From positions 62,001 to 126,000 of the forward strand of contig CAZDQF010000003.1 in the NCBI GenBank assembly GCA_964507445.1: 64,000 nucleotides of DNA, in the 5' to 3' direction. Shown here piece by piece: positions 8,639 to 16,502 of the stretch. The notes under the pieces are model-generated. The model saw nothing but the letters and a program-made list of their open reading frames with translations. It made no database searches and was not told the origin of the DNA. The translations under genes were made by a program, and so were the position numbers. Each line of letters starts with the position of its first letter. Position 1 is the first letter of the stretch. Source of the DNA: GCA-2683135 sp964507445 (GTDB lineage: Bacteria > Planctomycetota > GCA-002687715).

Positions 8639-10312
8639 TCAATTCGACCCGTCCTGATCCAGGAAGCCCAGGTCCGCCACGGCGATGGGGACCCGTCTCC
8701 CCATCCCAAAGGCCTTGCTGGACACCCTCAGGCCCGGCGCGGCCTGCCACCTCTTGTACTCGGCTCGGGCCACCAACCGAAGCACGCTCTCGACGGTTTC
8801 CAGATCGGCGTCGTCTATTCGCTCTGCGATGCTCCGGGGCCCCAGCCGCTCATCGATGTGCAACCGTAGAATCCGATCCAGCAGCTCGTAGGCCGGCAGG
8901 CTGTCCTCATCCCGTTGATCCGGGCGCAGCTCCGCCGAAGGCGGCTTGGTCACGCTCTCTTCGGGCAGCCGACCGGCCGCCGCATAGCGCTTGGCGAGGC
9001 GGTAAACATCTCCCTTGTAGACATCGGAGATGGCCGCCAGACCGCCGCACATGTCTCCGTAGAGGGTGCAGTACCCAACAGCCAGCTCAGACTTGTTGCC
9101 GGTGGTCACCAGCAGCGCGCCGGATTGGTTCGACACCGCCATGAGCAAGGCCCCTCGGATGCGGGCCTGGAGGTTCTCTTCCATCAGGCCGAACGGCCCC
9201 TCCCCCACCACCTCCCGCGACCGCGCTACCAGCTCATCGTACGCGCCCCCAATGCTCACCACGTGGAAGCGAATCCCGAGCATCTCCGCCAGGGCGCGAG
9301 CGTCCTCCACGCTCCCCTCCGACGAGAAGGGCGAAGGCAGGGCCACGCCCTGGACGTTCTCCGCCCCCAAAGCGTCGACGCAGAGGCAGGCGCTCAGCGC
9401 CGAGTCGACGCCGCCAGACAGACCCAGGACGGCCTCCCGAAAACCGCACTTGCGCGCGTAGTCCGAGATGCCGGAGACCAGCGCCTGTCGCAGCTCCTCC
9501 TCCTCCTCCACGGGAGCATGGGCCGCACCCTCCGACGCAGCACCCACATCCACCAGCACCAGGTCATCGGCGAACCGGGCGCCGCGGTGGGTCAGCACCC
9601 CGGACGGCGAGGCCGCACAGGACGAACCGTCGAAGAGGATCTCGTCGTTGCCGCCCCACAGGTTGCACAGCGCCACCGGGATGCCGAGACGCTGCGCCGT
9701 CCGAGCCACCAAGGCCTCCCGCAAGGCCGGCTTCCCGAGGTGATACGGGGAGGCGGACAGGTTGACGATGACCTCGGCTCCCGCGGCCTTCAGCGCCCCC
9801 GCCGGGTCCAGGTCGTAACGGGGCACGTCCTCCCCCTGAGATTCGACCCACAGGTCCTCGCAGATGGTGACGCCGACCGCCGTACCGTTGATGTCCAGCG
9901 GTTCGCCCCCCACTCCCGGTTCGAAATAGCGGGCCTCATCGAAGATGTCGTAGTCCGGCAACAGGACTTTCTCCCGCAGGTCCTCCACCTGTCCATCCCG
10001 CAGCAGGGCGGCGACGTTCGAGAGCGGTCGGCCGGGTCCCGACCGCCGGGCTACGGAGCCCACGAGGATCGGGATGTCGGTGAACTCCGCGGCGAGGGCG
10101 GCCAGGTGTTCCGCAGCCACCTCCACAAACCGCCGCCTGAACAGGAGATCCCGCGGGCTGTATCCCACCAGCGCCAGTTCAGGCAGCACGCAGAGGTCGG
10201 CGCCAGCGCCCGCCGCCGCCGCCGCCGCCCTGGCGATGGCCCGAGCATTGTCCGGTAAGCCACCCGGAGTCGTGTTGATTTGGCACAGGGCGATACGAAG
10301 GGACGCGGTCAC
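8639..10312 (-). CDS. nadE: Glutamine-dependent NAD+ synthetase
   Basis: A 557-residue two-domain enzyme starting at GTG 10312. Residues 1-265 are the nitrilase-type glutaminase with triad E45 (LPELAL), K115 (REKVLLPDYD) and C151 (VTICEDLW). Residues 275-557 are the NAD synthetase domain with ATP-pyrophosphatase loop SGGVDS (299-304) and GNKSELAVGY. It amidates deamido-NAD using ammonia from glutamine, the last step of NAD synthesis. The length fits the family. No convincing Shine-Dalgarno lies upstream and a weak promoter (10318-10346) would place the transcript start almost at the GTG, so translation may be leaderless. Confidence 0.95.
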   Translation of the reverse strand: MTASLRIALCQINTTPGGLPDNARAIARAAAAAAGAGADLCVLPELALVGYSPRDLLFRRRFVEVAAEHLAALAAEFTDIPILVGSVARRSGPGRPLSNVAALLRDGQVEDLREKVLLPDYDIFDEARYFEPGVGGEPLDINGTAVGVTICEDLWVESQGEDVPRYDLDPAGALKAAGAEVIVNLSASPYHLGKPALREALVARTAQRLGIPVALCNLWGGNDEILFDGSSCAASPSGVLTHRGARFADDLVLVDVGAASEGAAHAPVEEEEELRQALVSGISDYARKCGFREAVLGLSGGVDSALSACLCVDALGAENVQGVALPSPFSSEGSVEDARALAEMLGIRFHVVSIGGAYDELVARSREVVGEGPFGLMEENLQARIRGALLMAVSNQSGALLVTTGNKSELAVGYCTLYGDMCGGLAAISDVYKGDVYRLAKRYAAAGRLPEESVTKPPSAELRPDQRDEDSLPAYELLDRILRLHIDERLGPRSIAERIDDADLETVESVLRLVARAEYKRWQAAPGLRVSSKAFGMGRRVPIAVADLGFLDQDGSN

Positions 10313-10317
10313 TCCGC

Positions 10318-10346
10318 ACGATAGAGACGCCTCGACCGTCCATCAA
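10318..10346 (-). promoter_or_regulatory. Candidate sigma70-type promoter for nadE
   Basis: On the minus strand TTGATG (10346-10341) and TATCGT (10323-10318) are separated by 17 bases. Each matches four of six consensus bases. The start point would fall at about 10311, essentially on the GTG start codon. Confidence 0.3.
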
Positions 10347-10631
10347 CGCATGGAGTGCGTTACCTTTTGGAAGCACCGTTCCTGTCTGGTAACCAACTCT
10401 GATCGCAAATATCCATGGGCCGGTGATCGAGGCCGGAGACGAACGGAACGGCCCTCCATAAGCCCGTCTATAGCCTGACCTTATGTGCCCGACCCTGAAA
10501 CGAGCTCAAACCACGCGAGGCAAGGGCACAGGCACGCGGGTTGCGATGCATGGGGCACAGGCTGCTGTCTTGATCAAAGCCGCCGACGCTTAGGCGGTTC
10601 TGACACTCACTCGTTTCTCTTGGAGCAACTC
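10347..10631. other. Non-coding spacer between nadE and the HEAT-repeat gene
   Basis: With the nadE promoter candidate this makes a divergent gap of about 320 bases, one of the largest in the window, and it is visibly less G+C-rich than its surroundings. It must hold the promoter of the plus-strand HEAT-repeat gene, but I see no convincing -35/-10 pair (CTATAG near 10468 lacks a partner). GGAG at 10622-10625 is the ribosome site for the ATG at 10632. No RNA gene or repeat is recognised. Confidence 0.5.
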
Positions 10632-12575
10632 ATGCGCACGATTCTGACCCTCGCGAGCAGCCTCTTCGCTCTCGCGATGATCGTTGATGTCGCGTTCGCC
10701 CACGGCGGGACCTACACCGGTCCGCAAGGTGGCGGAACGCAGACCGCCGCCGGCCCCGTGGGCGGCGGCACGGGCCCCGGACAGCCGGGTCCTGGCAACC
10801 CCAACCCCGGCGGTGGCGGCGGCGTCACCGGTGGCGGTGCAACTGGCGGCACCAGCCCGAACCCGGGCGGCGGCCCGCCGGTCCGTCCCGGCGTCGGCGG
10901 CGCCCCCAGGCCCTCCAGCGGCCGCGGGTTCGGCGGCACCACGCCCGGCGGCAAGAAGAGCAAGTTCACCCCGAAGTACCTGGACTGGAGCTTCTGGTGG
11001 GACCTCAACGAGGAGCGCTTCCTCAACCTCAAGAGCAAGATCCGCTCGCAGCAGACCTCCTCGGACAACCGGGACACCTTCCTGGAAGGCCTGGAGGGCG
11101 GCGATGAGGTCGCCGATGTCACGACCAAGCAGATCCGCAACGACATCCTCCCGACCCTGAAACTGGCGCTGAAGGACGAGTACTACGACGCCCGCGCCGG
11201 TGCCGTCATCGCCCTCGGCAAGGTGGCGGACAGCAGCCAGGCGGAGGTCGTGGACGACATCAAGTCGGTGCTGGCGGACGACGACAAGCGCGTCCGCGAG
11301 TCCGCGTGCCTCGCTCTCGGCATCCTCGGCTCCAAGGAGGCCATCCCGGATCTCCTCGAGATCGTCGGCAACACCTCCAAGGGCAAGAAGATGATGGGCC
11401 GCGGCACCAGCGACGTCCTCACTCGGACCCGCGCCTTCGCGTCCATCTCCATCGGCCTCATCGGCTCCCGTGACGGGCTCGACAGCAACGTCATGAACTC
11501 GCTGGTGAAGACCGCCACCACCAAGGCGAAGAACATCGACCTGCAGGTGGGCCCGGCCATCGCCATGCAGCTGGTTCAGACCCGTGACGCGGTCCCCCAG
11601 ATGATGGACATCTTCAGTGATCCGGAGCAGGATCGCTACGTCCGCGCCCACGTGGGCGTGGCCCTGGGCAAGGTGGGCGCCAAGTCCGCCGTGGGTGCGC
11701 TCACGAAGGGTCTGGAGGACAAGCTCCAGGTCATCCAGTACGCCAGCGCCATCTCCCTCGGGCTCCTCACCGACAAGGACGATCGCAAGACCGTCAACAA
11801 GCTCATCCGGCACGCCAAGAGCGCATCGGACCGCGGCACCAAGAACTTCTGCATCATCGCCCTCGGCGAGATCGGTGGTCCCAAGGCCCGCGCGTTCCTG
11901 ATGAACCTCGCCAAGAAGGGCAAGCTCCACGACCAGTCCTTCGCCTGCCTCGCTCTCGGCGTCAACGCCTTCGAGCACAAGGAAGAGACCAACGAGATCG
12001 GCCGCCTGGTGCTGGACCTCTACAAGAAGTCCCGGTCCGAAGCTCAGAAGAGCCCCATGGCCATCTCCCTCGGGCTCATCGGCTACGAGCCGGCGCCTGA
12101 GCTGATGCGCAAGGACCTCCAGCGTCCTGGCTCGCAGGTCCTGAAGGGCAACATCGCCACGGCCCTCGGGCTCATGGATGACAAGGACTCGATCCCGGCC
12201 ATCCAGGAGCTCGTGAAGCAGAAGGGTGACCCGGACCTCCGCAAGGCGGCCTCCATCTCCCTCGGCCTGCTCCGCGACACCGAGGCGGTGGAGATCCTCC
12301 GCAAGGTCATCGCCGAGTCCGGTTCGTCGAAGGCCATCCTCGGCGCCGCGACCGTCGCCCTTGGCTACATCGGTGACCGCAGCGCGGTGGAGATGCTCGT
12401 CGACTTCGTCGAGAACCCGGACAAGAAGTACCAGAACGTGACCCGTGCCTTCGCCACGGTCGCGCTCGGCTTCCTCGGGGACAAGGACGACATCCCGCTG
12501 CTCTCCAAGATCCACGAGCACTCCAACTACCTGGCCCAGACCGAGGCGCTCCGCGAGGTGCTCTCCATCCTCTGA
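10632..12575 (+). CDS. Secreted HEAT-repeat protein with Gly/Pro-rich linker and W..WW motif
   Basis: ATG 10632 with GGAG seven bases upstream gives 647 residues. A signal peptide (about 1-23, ending AFA) is followed by roughly 80 residues of Gly/Pro/Thr-rich linker, a basic stretch, then DWSFWWDLNEERFLNLKSK, an aromatic motif I associate with planctomycetal HEAT proteins. From about residue 175 to the end run roughly twelve HEAT-like repeats, each with a helix ending like ASISLGLL or ATVALGYIG. No catalytic residues are seen; HEAT solenoids are protein-binding scaffolds. It is monocistronic with its own strong terminator. It is the one exported protein here whose expected mature N-terminus (His) is not Gln. 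Confidence 0.8.
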   Translation: MRTILTLASSLFALAMIVDVAFAHGGTYTGPQGGGTQTAAGPVGGGTGPGQPGPGNPNPGGGGGVTGGGATGGTSPNPGGGPPVRPGVGGAPRPSSGRGFGGTTPGGKKSKFTPKYLDWSFWWDLNEERFLNLKSKIRSQQTSSDNRDTFLEGLEGGDEVADVTTKQIRNDILPTLKLALKDEYYDARAGAVIALGKVADSSQAEVVDDIKSVLADDDKRVRESACLALGILGSKEAIPDLLEIVGNTSKGKKMMGRGTSDVLTRTRAFASISIGLIGSRDGLDSNVMNSLVKTATTKAKNIDLQVGPAIAMQLVQTRDAVPQMMDIFSDPEQDRYVRAHVGVALGKVGAKSAVGALTKGLEDKLQVIQYASAISLGLLTDKDDRKTVNKLIRHAKSASDRGTKNFCIIALGEIGGPKARAFLMNLAKKGKLHDQSFACLALGVNAFEHKEETNEIGRLVLDLYKKSRSEAQKSPMAISLGLIGYEPAPELMRKDLQRPGSQVLKGNIATALGLMDDKDSIPAIQELVKQKGDPDLRKAASISLGLLRDTEAVEILRKVIAESGSSKAILGAATVALGYIGDRSAVEMLVDFVENPDKKYQNVTRAFATVALGFLGDKDDIPLLSKIHEHSNYLAQTEALREVLSIL

Positions 12576-12607
12576 TCCAGGCAAGCACGGCAGTCACGTG
12601 CGTAGAG

Positions 12608-12640
12608 ACGGGTCGGCGCTTCGCGCCGGCCCGTTTTTTT
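12608..12640 (+). terminator. Rho-independent terminator of the HEAT-repeat gene
   Basis: A 12-base stem (12608-12619 with 12623-12634, one G-T wobble) and a TTC loop are followed by seven T residues up to 12640, starting 32 bases after the stop codon. This is the clearest intrinsic terminator in the window. Confidence 0.92.
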
Positions 12641-12680
12641 GTGCACACCCACCTTGAGGGCGGACGGACGGAGGCGCCGA

Positions 12681-13268
12681 TCAAAGAGATGACAGCCAGC
12701 GCTCGAAGCGCTTGAAGGCGAACAGGGCCACGATCGGGAGCGCCAGGCACCCCAGGATCAGGGTCACCAACTGACGACCACGAGCCGACTCCAGCGATCG
12801 AACGAGATCTTGCTGATGTTCGCCGACGGGGCCCTTCAGCGATCGCCCCGCCTCTTCGTGATCGAAAGACAGGAAGGCCACCCATCCGCCCCACTCCGCC
12901 AACCGAGGGTCGCCCGCTGCGAGGGTCGCGAGGTCATCGAGGGCTGCCCTCGCCCGGGTCAGCAAGCGAAGATCCCACAGCACCCGAACCCGGCTCCAGC
13001 GGAGTTCAACGTCCGTCGGGTTGAGGTTGGCGAGCTGATCGAGCGCCTGAAGCCACAGACCGACCAGCCCACGGCGACGAAACTCGTCATACCCCCGGCC
13101 CAGGGCCCTCCCCTTCTCCCCGGTCGACGCGCCTTCGTACAGCGAGCAAAACCCCGCGCAGGCCTCTTGCTTACGCTCCTCATCGAGGGCCCGGAGGACC
13201 CCCGCGAAGGGGTCCTGTGCGGCGCAGGGCGCCAGGACCAGAGTCGTCAGGAGCAAGAGCCGCCTCAT
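12681..13268 (-). CDS. Small exported protein with helical repeats and C-terminal membrane anchor
   Basis: The 195-residue product has a signal peptide (1-18, ending CAA, mature QDP), a helical TPR-like central region (about 25-150; LWLQALDQLANLNPTD is TPR-like) and a hydrophobic helix near residues 167-185 followed by KRFERW, a likely anchor leaving most of the protein outside the cytoplasm. The cysteine near the cleavage site lies in LAPC, which is not a good lipobox. Its ATG overlaps the stop of the upstream gene in an ATGA junction, so translation is coupled to the membrane aminopropyltransferase-like protein. Function unknown. Confidence 0.7.
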   Translation of the reverse strand: MRRLLLLTTLVLAPCAAQDPFAGVLRALDEERKQEACAGFCSLYEGASTGEKGRALGRGYDEFRRRGLVGLWLQALDQLANLNPTDVELRWSRVRVLWDLRLLTRARAALDDLATLAAGDPRLAEWGGWVAFLSFDHEEAGRSLKGPVGEHQQDLVRSLESARGRQLVTLILGCLALPIVALFAFKRFERWLSSL

Positions 13269-14860
13269 CGCGCCCGCGCCAGCTGCTCCATGGGAGCGCG
13301 ATCGTCAATCAAGAGCAGGGCGTCCTCCGACGCCTCTGGCGCGGGGAGCAAGCCCGCCAGGAAGGCGGATCTGGCCGTCTCGTAGTCCGCTCCCTCGGGG
13401 CCGCCACGTGGTCGGAAGTCCCTGCTCTCCTCAGGGGATGCCAGGAGCAGGGCGTTCCATGACCCGGGGACGGAGACCGACCAGACATCGGAGAACACCT
13501 CCCCCAGGGTCTTCACCAGGGACCCCATCAGACGCCCCTCGATGTCGGGCACGGAGACGTTGATGGCGAACACACCCTGAGGCTTGAGGCGGTCTCTCAC
13601 GAGGCGAAAGAACTCCACCGTCGCGAGATGGGTCGGGATGGCGATCTGATGAGAGTAGGCGTCCAGGATGACCAGGTCGAAGCGCTTGGTGGAAGCGCGC
13701 AACGCCACCCGACCGTCCCCGACCACCATCCTGTCAGGGGACTCGGGGCGCCACCCGAATTGTTCGTGCAGGCTCGCGACGACGGGGTCGATCTCCACGC
13801 AGACCACCTCCCCGATCGCAGATTGATGAAGACCTCGCAACATCCGCCCCATGGTCCCGCTGCCACCGCCCAGGACGATCACATCGATGGGCGCGTCGAC
13901 CCGATTCGGGAACAGCTCCGGCAGCACGGCGAACTGGTCGTAATAGAAGCCGGTCAGGTATCCCTGCGGTGGCTTGACCGAGTGGAATTCGTTGACGCCC
14001 TCGTCAAGGGACAGACGCAGTTGGGTGTCGCCCCCCCGGCCCTTTCGCCATTCGGACACCCGCACGTACTGATAGGCGGTCTCCCGCTCGTCCAGGACTC
14101 GCACCTCACGCCATTCGTCCTCGCCCTGTGCACCGGCGTAGACCAGGGGCCCCCGGATGGACGTGGACGCCGCCACGACCATGAGCCCGCCGGTGACGAG
14201 CAGGAGCGACGTCGCGACGACGGCGGGTCGGCCCCGACGCAGGAGGCACAGCGCGGCGACCAGGAGCACGACCGTAGCCGACAGAAGGGTCATCCTGACC
14301 CCGATCTGCTCGATCAGGAAGTGAGCTGGCAGGTAGGTGCCCAACAGGCTGCCCACGGTGGAGACCGCCAACGTCCTGCCGGCGGCGGACCCGCCGTCCA
14401 GACCGGTGTCCACGAGGCAGCGGGTGATGAACGGGCCCACCATGCCCAACAATGCGATGGGAGGCGCGAACAGCAGCAGCGTGACGACCAGGCTGCCCAG
14501 GGTCACGTGAGAGGCCCCGACAAACGGGGTCAGGGCTTCAGGCTCCGGCAACAACCACTCTGCCAGGGGCCCGGTCAGGAACGGCGCGGGCAAGCTCAGC
14601 GCGGCGGCCACCATGAGGACGCGGCCCAGGATCGAGGGGTCCGGGTGACGGTCGGCGATCCGGCCTCCGAACCAGTACCCCCCGGCGAGCGCCAGCAGCA
14701 CCACGCCAATGACGTTGGTCCACACGTACAGGGACGCGCCGAACCAGGGAGCGAGGGCCCGCGCCGCGGTAAGCTCAATGATCATGACGCCGGCGCCCGA
14801 GAGCGCCGCCGCCAGGAGAAGCGTCCGACGTGACAAGCCGCCCGAGACAGGCGAAGTCAC
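13265..14860 (-). CDS. Membrane-fused spermidine-synthase-like protein
   Basis: 531 residues. The N-terminal half (to about 245) has roughly eight hydrophobic helices, as in the 'fused MFS/spermidine synthase' group. The C-terminal half is a Rossmann methyltransferase/aminopropyltransferase fold: SAM-loop DVIVLGGGSGTMGR (about 332-345), acidic EIDPVV, GDGRVAL and DLVILDAYS. The family is annotated as polyamine aminopropyltransferase, but few members with this membrane half have been tested, so the substrate is open. It lies three bases after the upstream hydrolase-fold gene and overlaps the downstream gene by four, so these are one transcriptional unit. Confidence 0.8.
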   Translation of the reverse strand: MTSPVSGGLSRRTLLLAAALSGAGVMIIELTAARALAPWFGASLYVWTNVIGVVLLALAGGYWFGGRIADRHPDPSILGRVLMVAAALSLPAPFLTGPLAEWLLPEPEALTPFVGASHVTLGSLVVTLLLFAPPIALLGMVGPFITRCLVDTGLDGGSAAGRTLAVSTVGSLLGTYLPAHFLIEQIGVRMTLLSATVVLLVAALCLLRRGRPAVVATSLLLVTGGLMVVAASTSIRGPLVYAGAQGEDEWREVRVLDERETAYQYVRVSEWRKGRGGDTQLRLSLDEGVNEFHSVKPPQGYLTGFYYDQFAVLPELFPNRVDAPIDVIVLGGGSGTMGRMLRGLHQSAIGEVVCVEIDPVVASLHEQFGWRPESPDRMVVGDGRVALRASTKRFDLVILDAYSHQIAIPTHLATVEFFRLVRDRLKPQGVFAINVSVPDIEGRLMGSLVKTLGEVFSDVWSVSVPGSWNALLLASPEESRDFRPRGGPEGADYETARSAFLAGLLPAPEASEDALLLIDDRAPMEQLARAR

Positions 14861-14863
14861 AGA

Positions 14864-16360
14864 TCAGTCGTCCTTGTCCCCGTTGCCTTCGCCGTCACCG
14901 TTGTCCGTCTCCGGCGCCGCCGGGACATTGACCCGCAACATGCCGACGGCCATCAGGGACGGGTCGTGAGCGTTGCTCCGGTTGTAGTCGAGCAGGAAGT
15001 CGAGGCTGCGCTCAACCTTCTTCTCCAGGACATCCTTGCCGTTGACGACGATCTTCACCGGCTTGTCCAGATCCAGCAGCTTGTCGTTGAGCCAGATGCG
15101 GAACGACTCCACGTTGTGGGTCTCGAAGGAGGCGACGTTGGTCTCACGATCGACCTTCGCCTTGACGCTCGCCATGGATCCGTCCTTCGGGTCCGCCGTC
15201 GCCGTGTCGATGATGTACCAGGAGGTCTGCTTGAACAGCCGGTTGTCGTAGGTGATGTACTCCACCTCCGGCGCACAGACATCCCGGCGCGTCTCGGCGA
15301 AGAACTTGGCGATCTCAGGGGTGGCGTCGTGGATCGGGTCCACCTTCTGCTTGCCCTTGGCCACCCTTCGGGACTTGTCATCCGGCAGGGCGTCCAGGAT
15401 CTTGATCTCGATGGGGAGCTTGCCCACCTCCTTCATGTGCTCGATCCGCTTCAGGTCCTCCTGCCCCGCGGTGTCGGAGAAGGCCCCGTCCTTGCGGTCG
15501 ACCACCATCATGGCGGCCTGCCCCTTCAGGTTGTTGAGCAGCTCCGGTTTGCTGAAGTGGCCGGAGGTCGCGGGCCGGGCGTTTCGCACGGAGATCCCGG
15601 CGAACCACTTCGGGGCCATGGCGCCGACCCAGGCCGCGGCCTCTCCGCCCTTGCCGGCGCCGTCCAGGTAGATCCGGTCCGTGTCGATGTTGTAGCGCGC
15701 GAGGACGTCAGCCATGCACCAGAACACACCCTTGAGGTGATCCCGGGAGAACGGCTCAATGCGAATCTGAGCCTTACGATCCTTGCCCACGGTCCGCTCA
15801 CCGATGGTCGGCGCCAGGAACAGGAACTGGTCGTAGGTCTCCTTCGGGCACCGCTTCTTGTTGATCCAGACCTCCTTGAGGTAATCGGCGCCCGTCGCCC
15901 CCTCCGTGTGCAACGCGATGACCAGGGGCCAGCGGCTCTTCGGGTTGTAGCCGGACGGCACGTACAGGGCGTACTCAAATCCCTGCTCGCGGCCACGCAC
16001 CTTGCGCGCCGACTTCTCCTTCGCCTTGACGCGCCCCTTCCCCGCCGGAGGCTTGGCGCGCCCGGCGGCGTCGACGGCGGCGAACACCTCCCGCCAGCTA
16101 TCCACGAAGGTGAGGATGTCCGCGTCCTTGTGGGCCTTGCGGATCTTCTCGATGCCGGTATCGAACGCCTTGAGGACCTTGTCCTTCTTGGCCTGCTGAC
16201 GCCGCGTCGGATACTTGGGCTGCGCGCGAACGTCGGCCAGCAGCTTGGAGATCTGCTTGATCTCCGAAGCCTTCAGGCCTTCTCCCTGGCCGTGCAAGGG
16301 CGCGGCCATCGACACCGCGAGCAGCAACAGGCCCAATACCATCGTTCGTGCGTTCGTCAT
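14864..16360 (-). CDS. Secreted esterase/depolymerase-fold protein lacking the nucleophile serine
   Basis: ATG 16360, preceded by AAGGAA, gives 498 residues. The signal peptide ends LHG, with mature QGE. After a helical stretch, residues about 130-300 follow the layout of secreted alpha/beta esterases (PHB-depolymerase type): YALYVPSGYNPKSRWPLVIA, then LHTEG, then DTDRIYLDGAGKGGEAA where the nucleophile elbow GxSxG should be. The elbow reads G-A-G-K-G, so Ser is replaced by Gly. The segment after about residue 370 is unrecognised and the tail is Asp/Gly-rich. I read it as a probable pseudoenzyme or binding protein. It starts a run continuing into the aminopropyltransferase-like and anchored-protein genes. 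Confidence 0.7.
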   Translation of the reverse strand: MTNARTMVLGLLLLAVSMAAPLHGQGEGLKASEIKQISKLLADVRAQPKYPTRRQQAKKDKVLKAFDTGIEKIRKAHKDADILTFVDSWREVFAAVDAAGRAKPPAGKGRVKAKEKSARKVRGREQGFEYALYVPSGYNPKSRWPLVIALHTEGATGADYLKEVWINKKRCPKETYDQFLFLAPTIGERTVGKDRKAQIRIEPFSRDHLKGVFWCMADVLARYNIDTDRIYLDGAGKGGEAAAWVGAMAPKWFAGISVRNARPATSGHFSKPELLNNLKGQAAMMVVDRKDGAFSDTAGQEDLKRIEHMKEVGKLPIEIKILDALPDDKSRRVAKGKQKVDPIHDATPEIAKFFAETRRDVCAPEVEYITYDNRLFKQTSWYIIDTATADPKDGSMASVKAKVDRETNVASFETHNVESFRIWLNDKLLDLDKPVKIVVNGKDVLEKKVERSLDFLLDYNRSNAHDPSLMAVGMLRVNVPAAPETDNGDGEGNGDKDD

Positions 16361-16502
16361 GTCCAGTGTTCCTTTGTTGATGGCCGGCAACCTCGAAGCG
16401 CTCCAGGCCGGCCTCACACCCGCATCACGCAGGGAGGACCAATATCGTAAGTGCTGCGCCATACGCCATCAATCGAACTGGTGGGGCACCCGCGGCCGGC
16501 GG

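Noticed and set aside
10590..12584. A 664-codon open frame antisense to the HEAT-repeat gene
   Set aside because: High G+C keeps the antisense frame open; its translation is low-complexity (D/E/H/V runs) with no family motifs, while the plus strand has a signal peptide, repeats, ribosome site and terminator.
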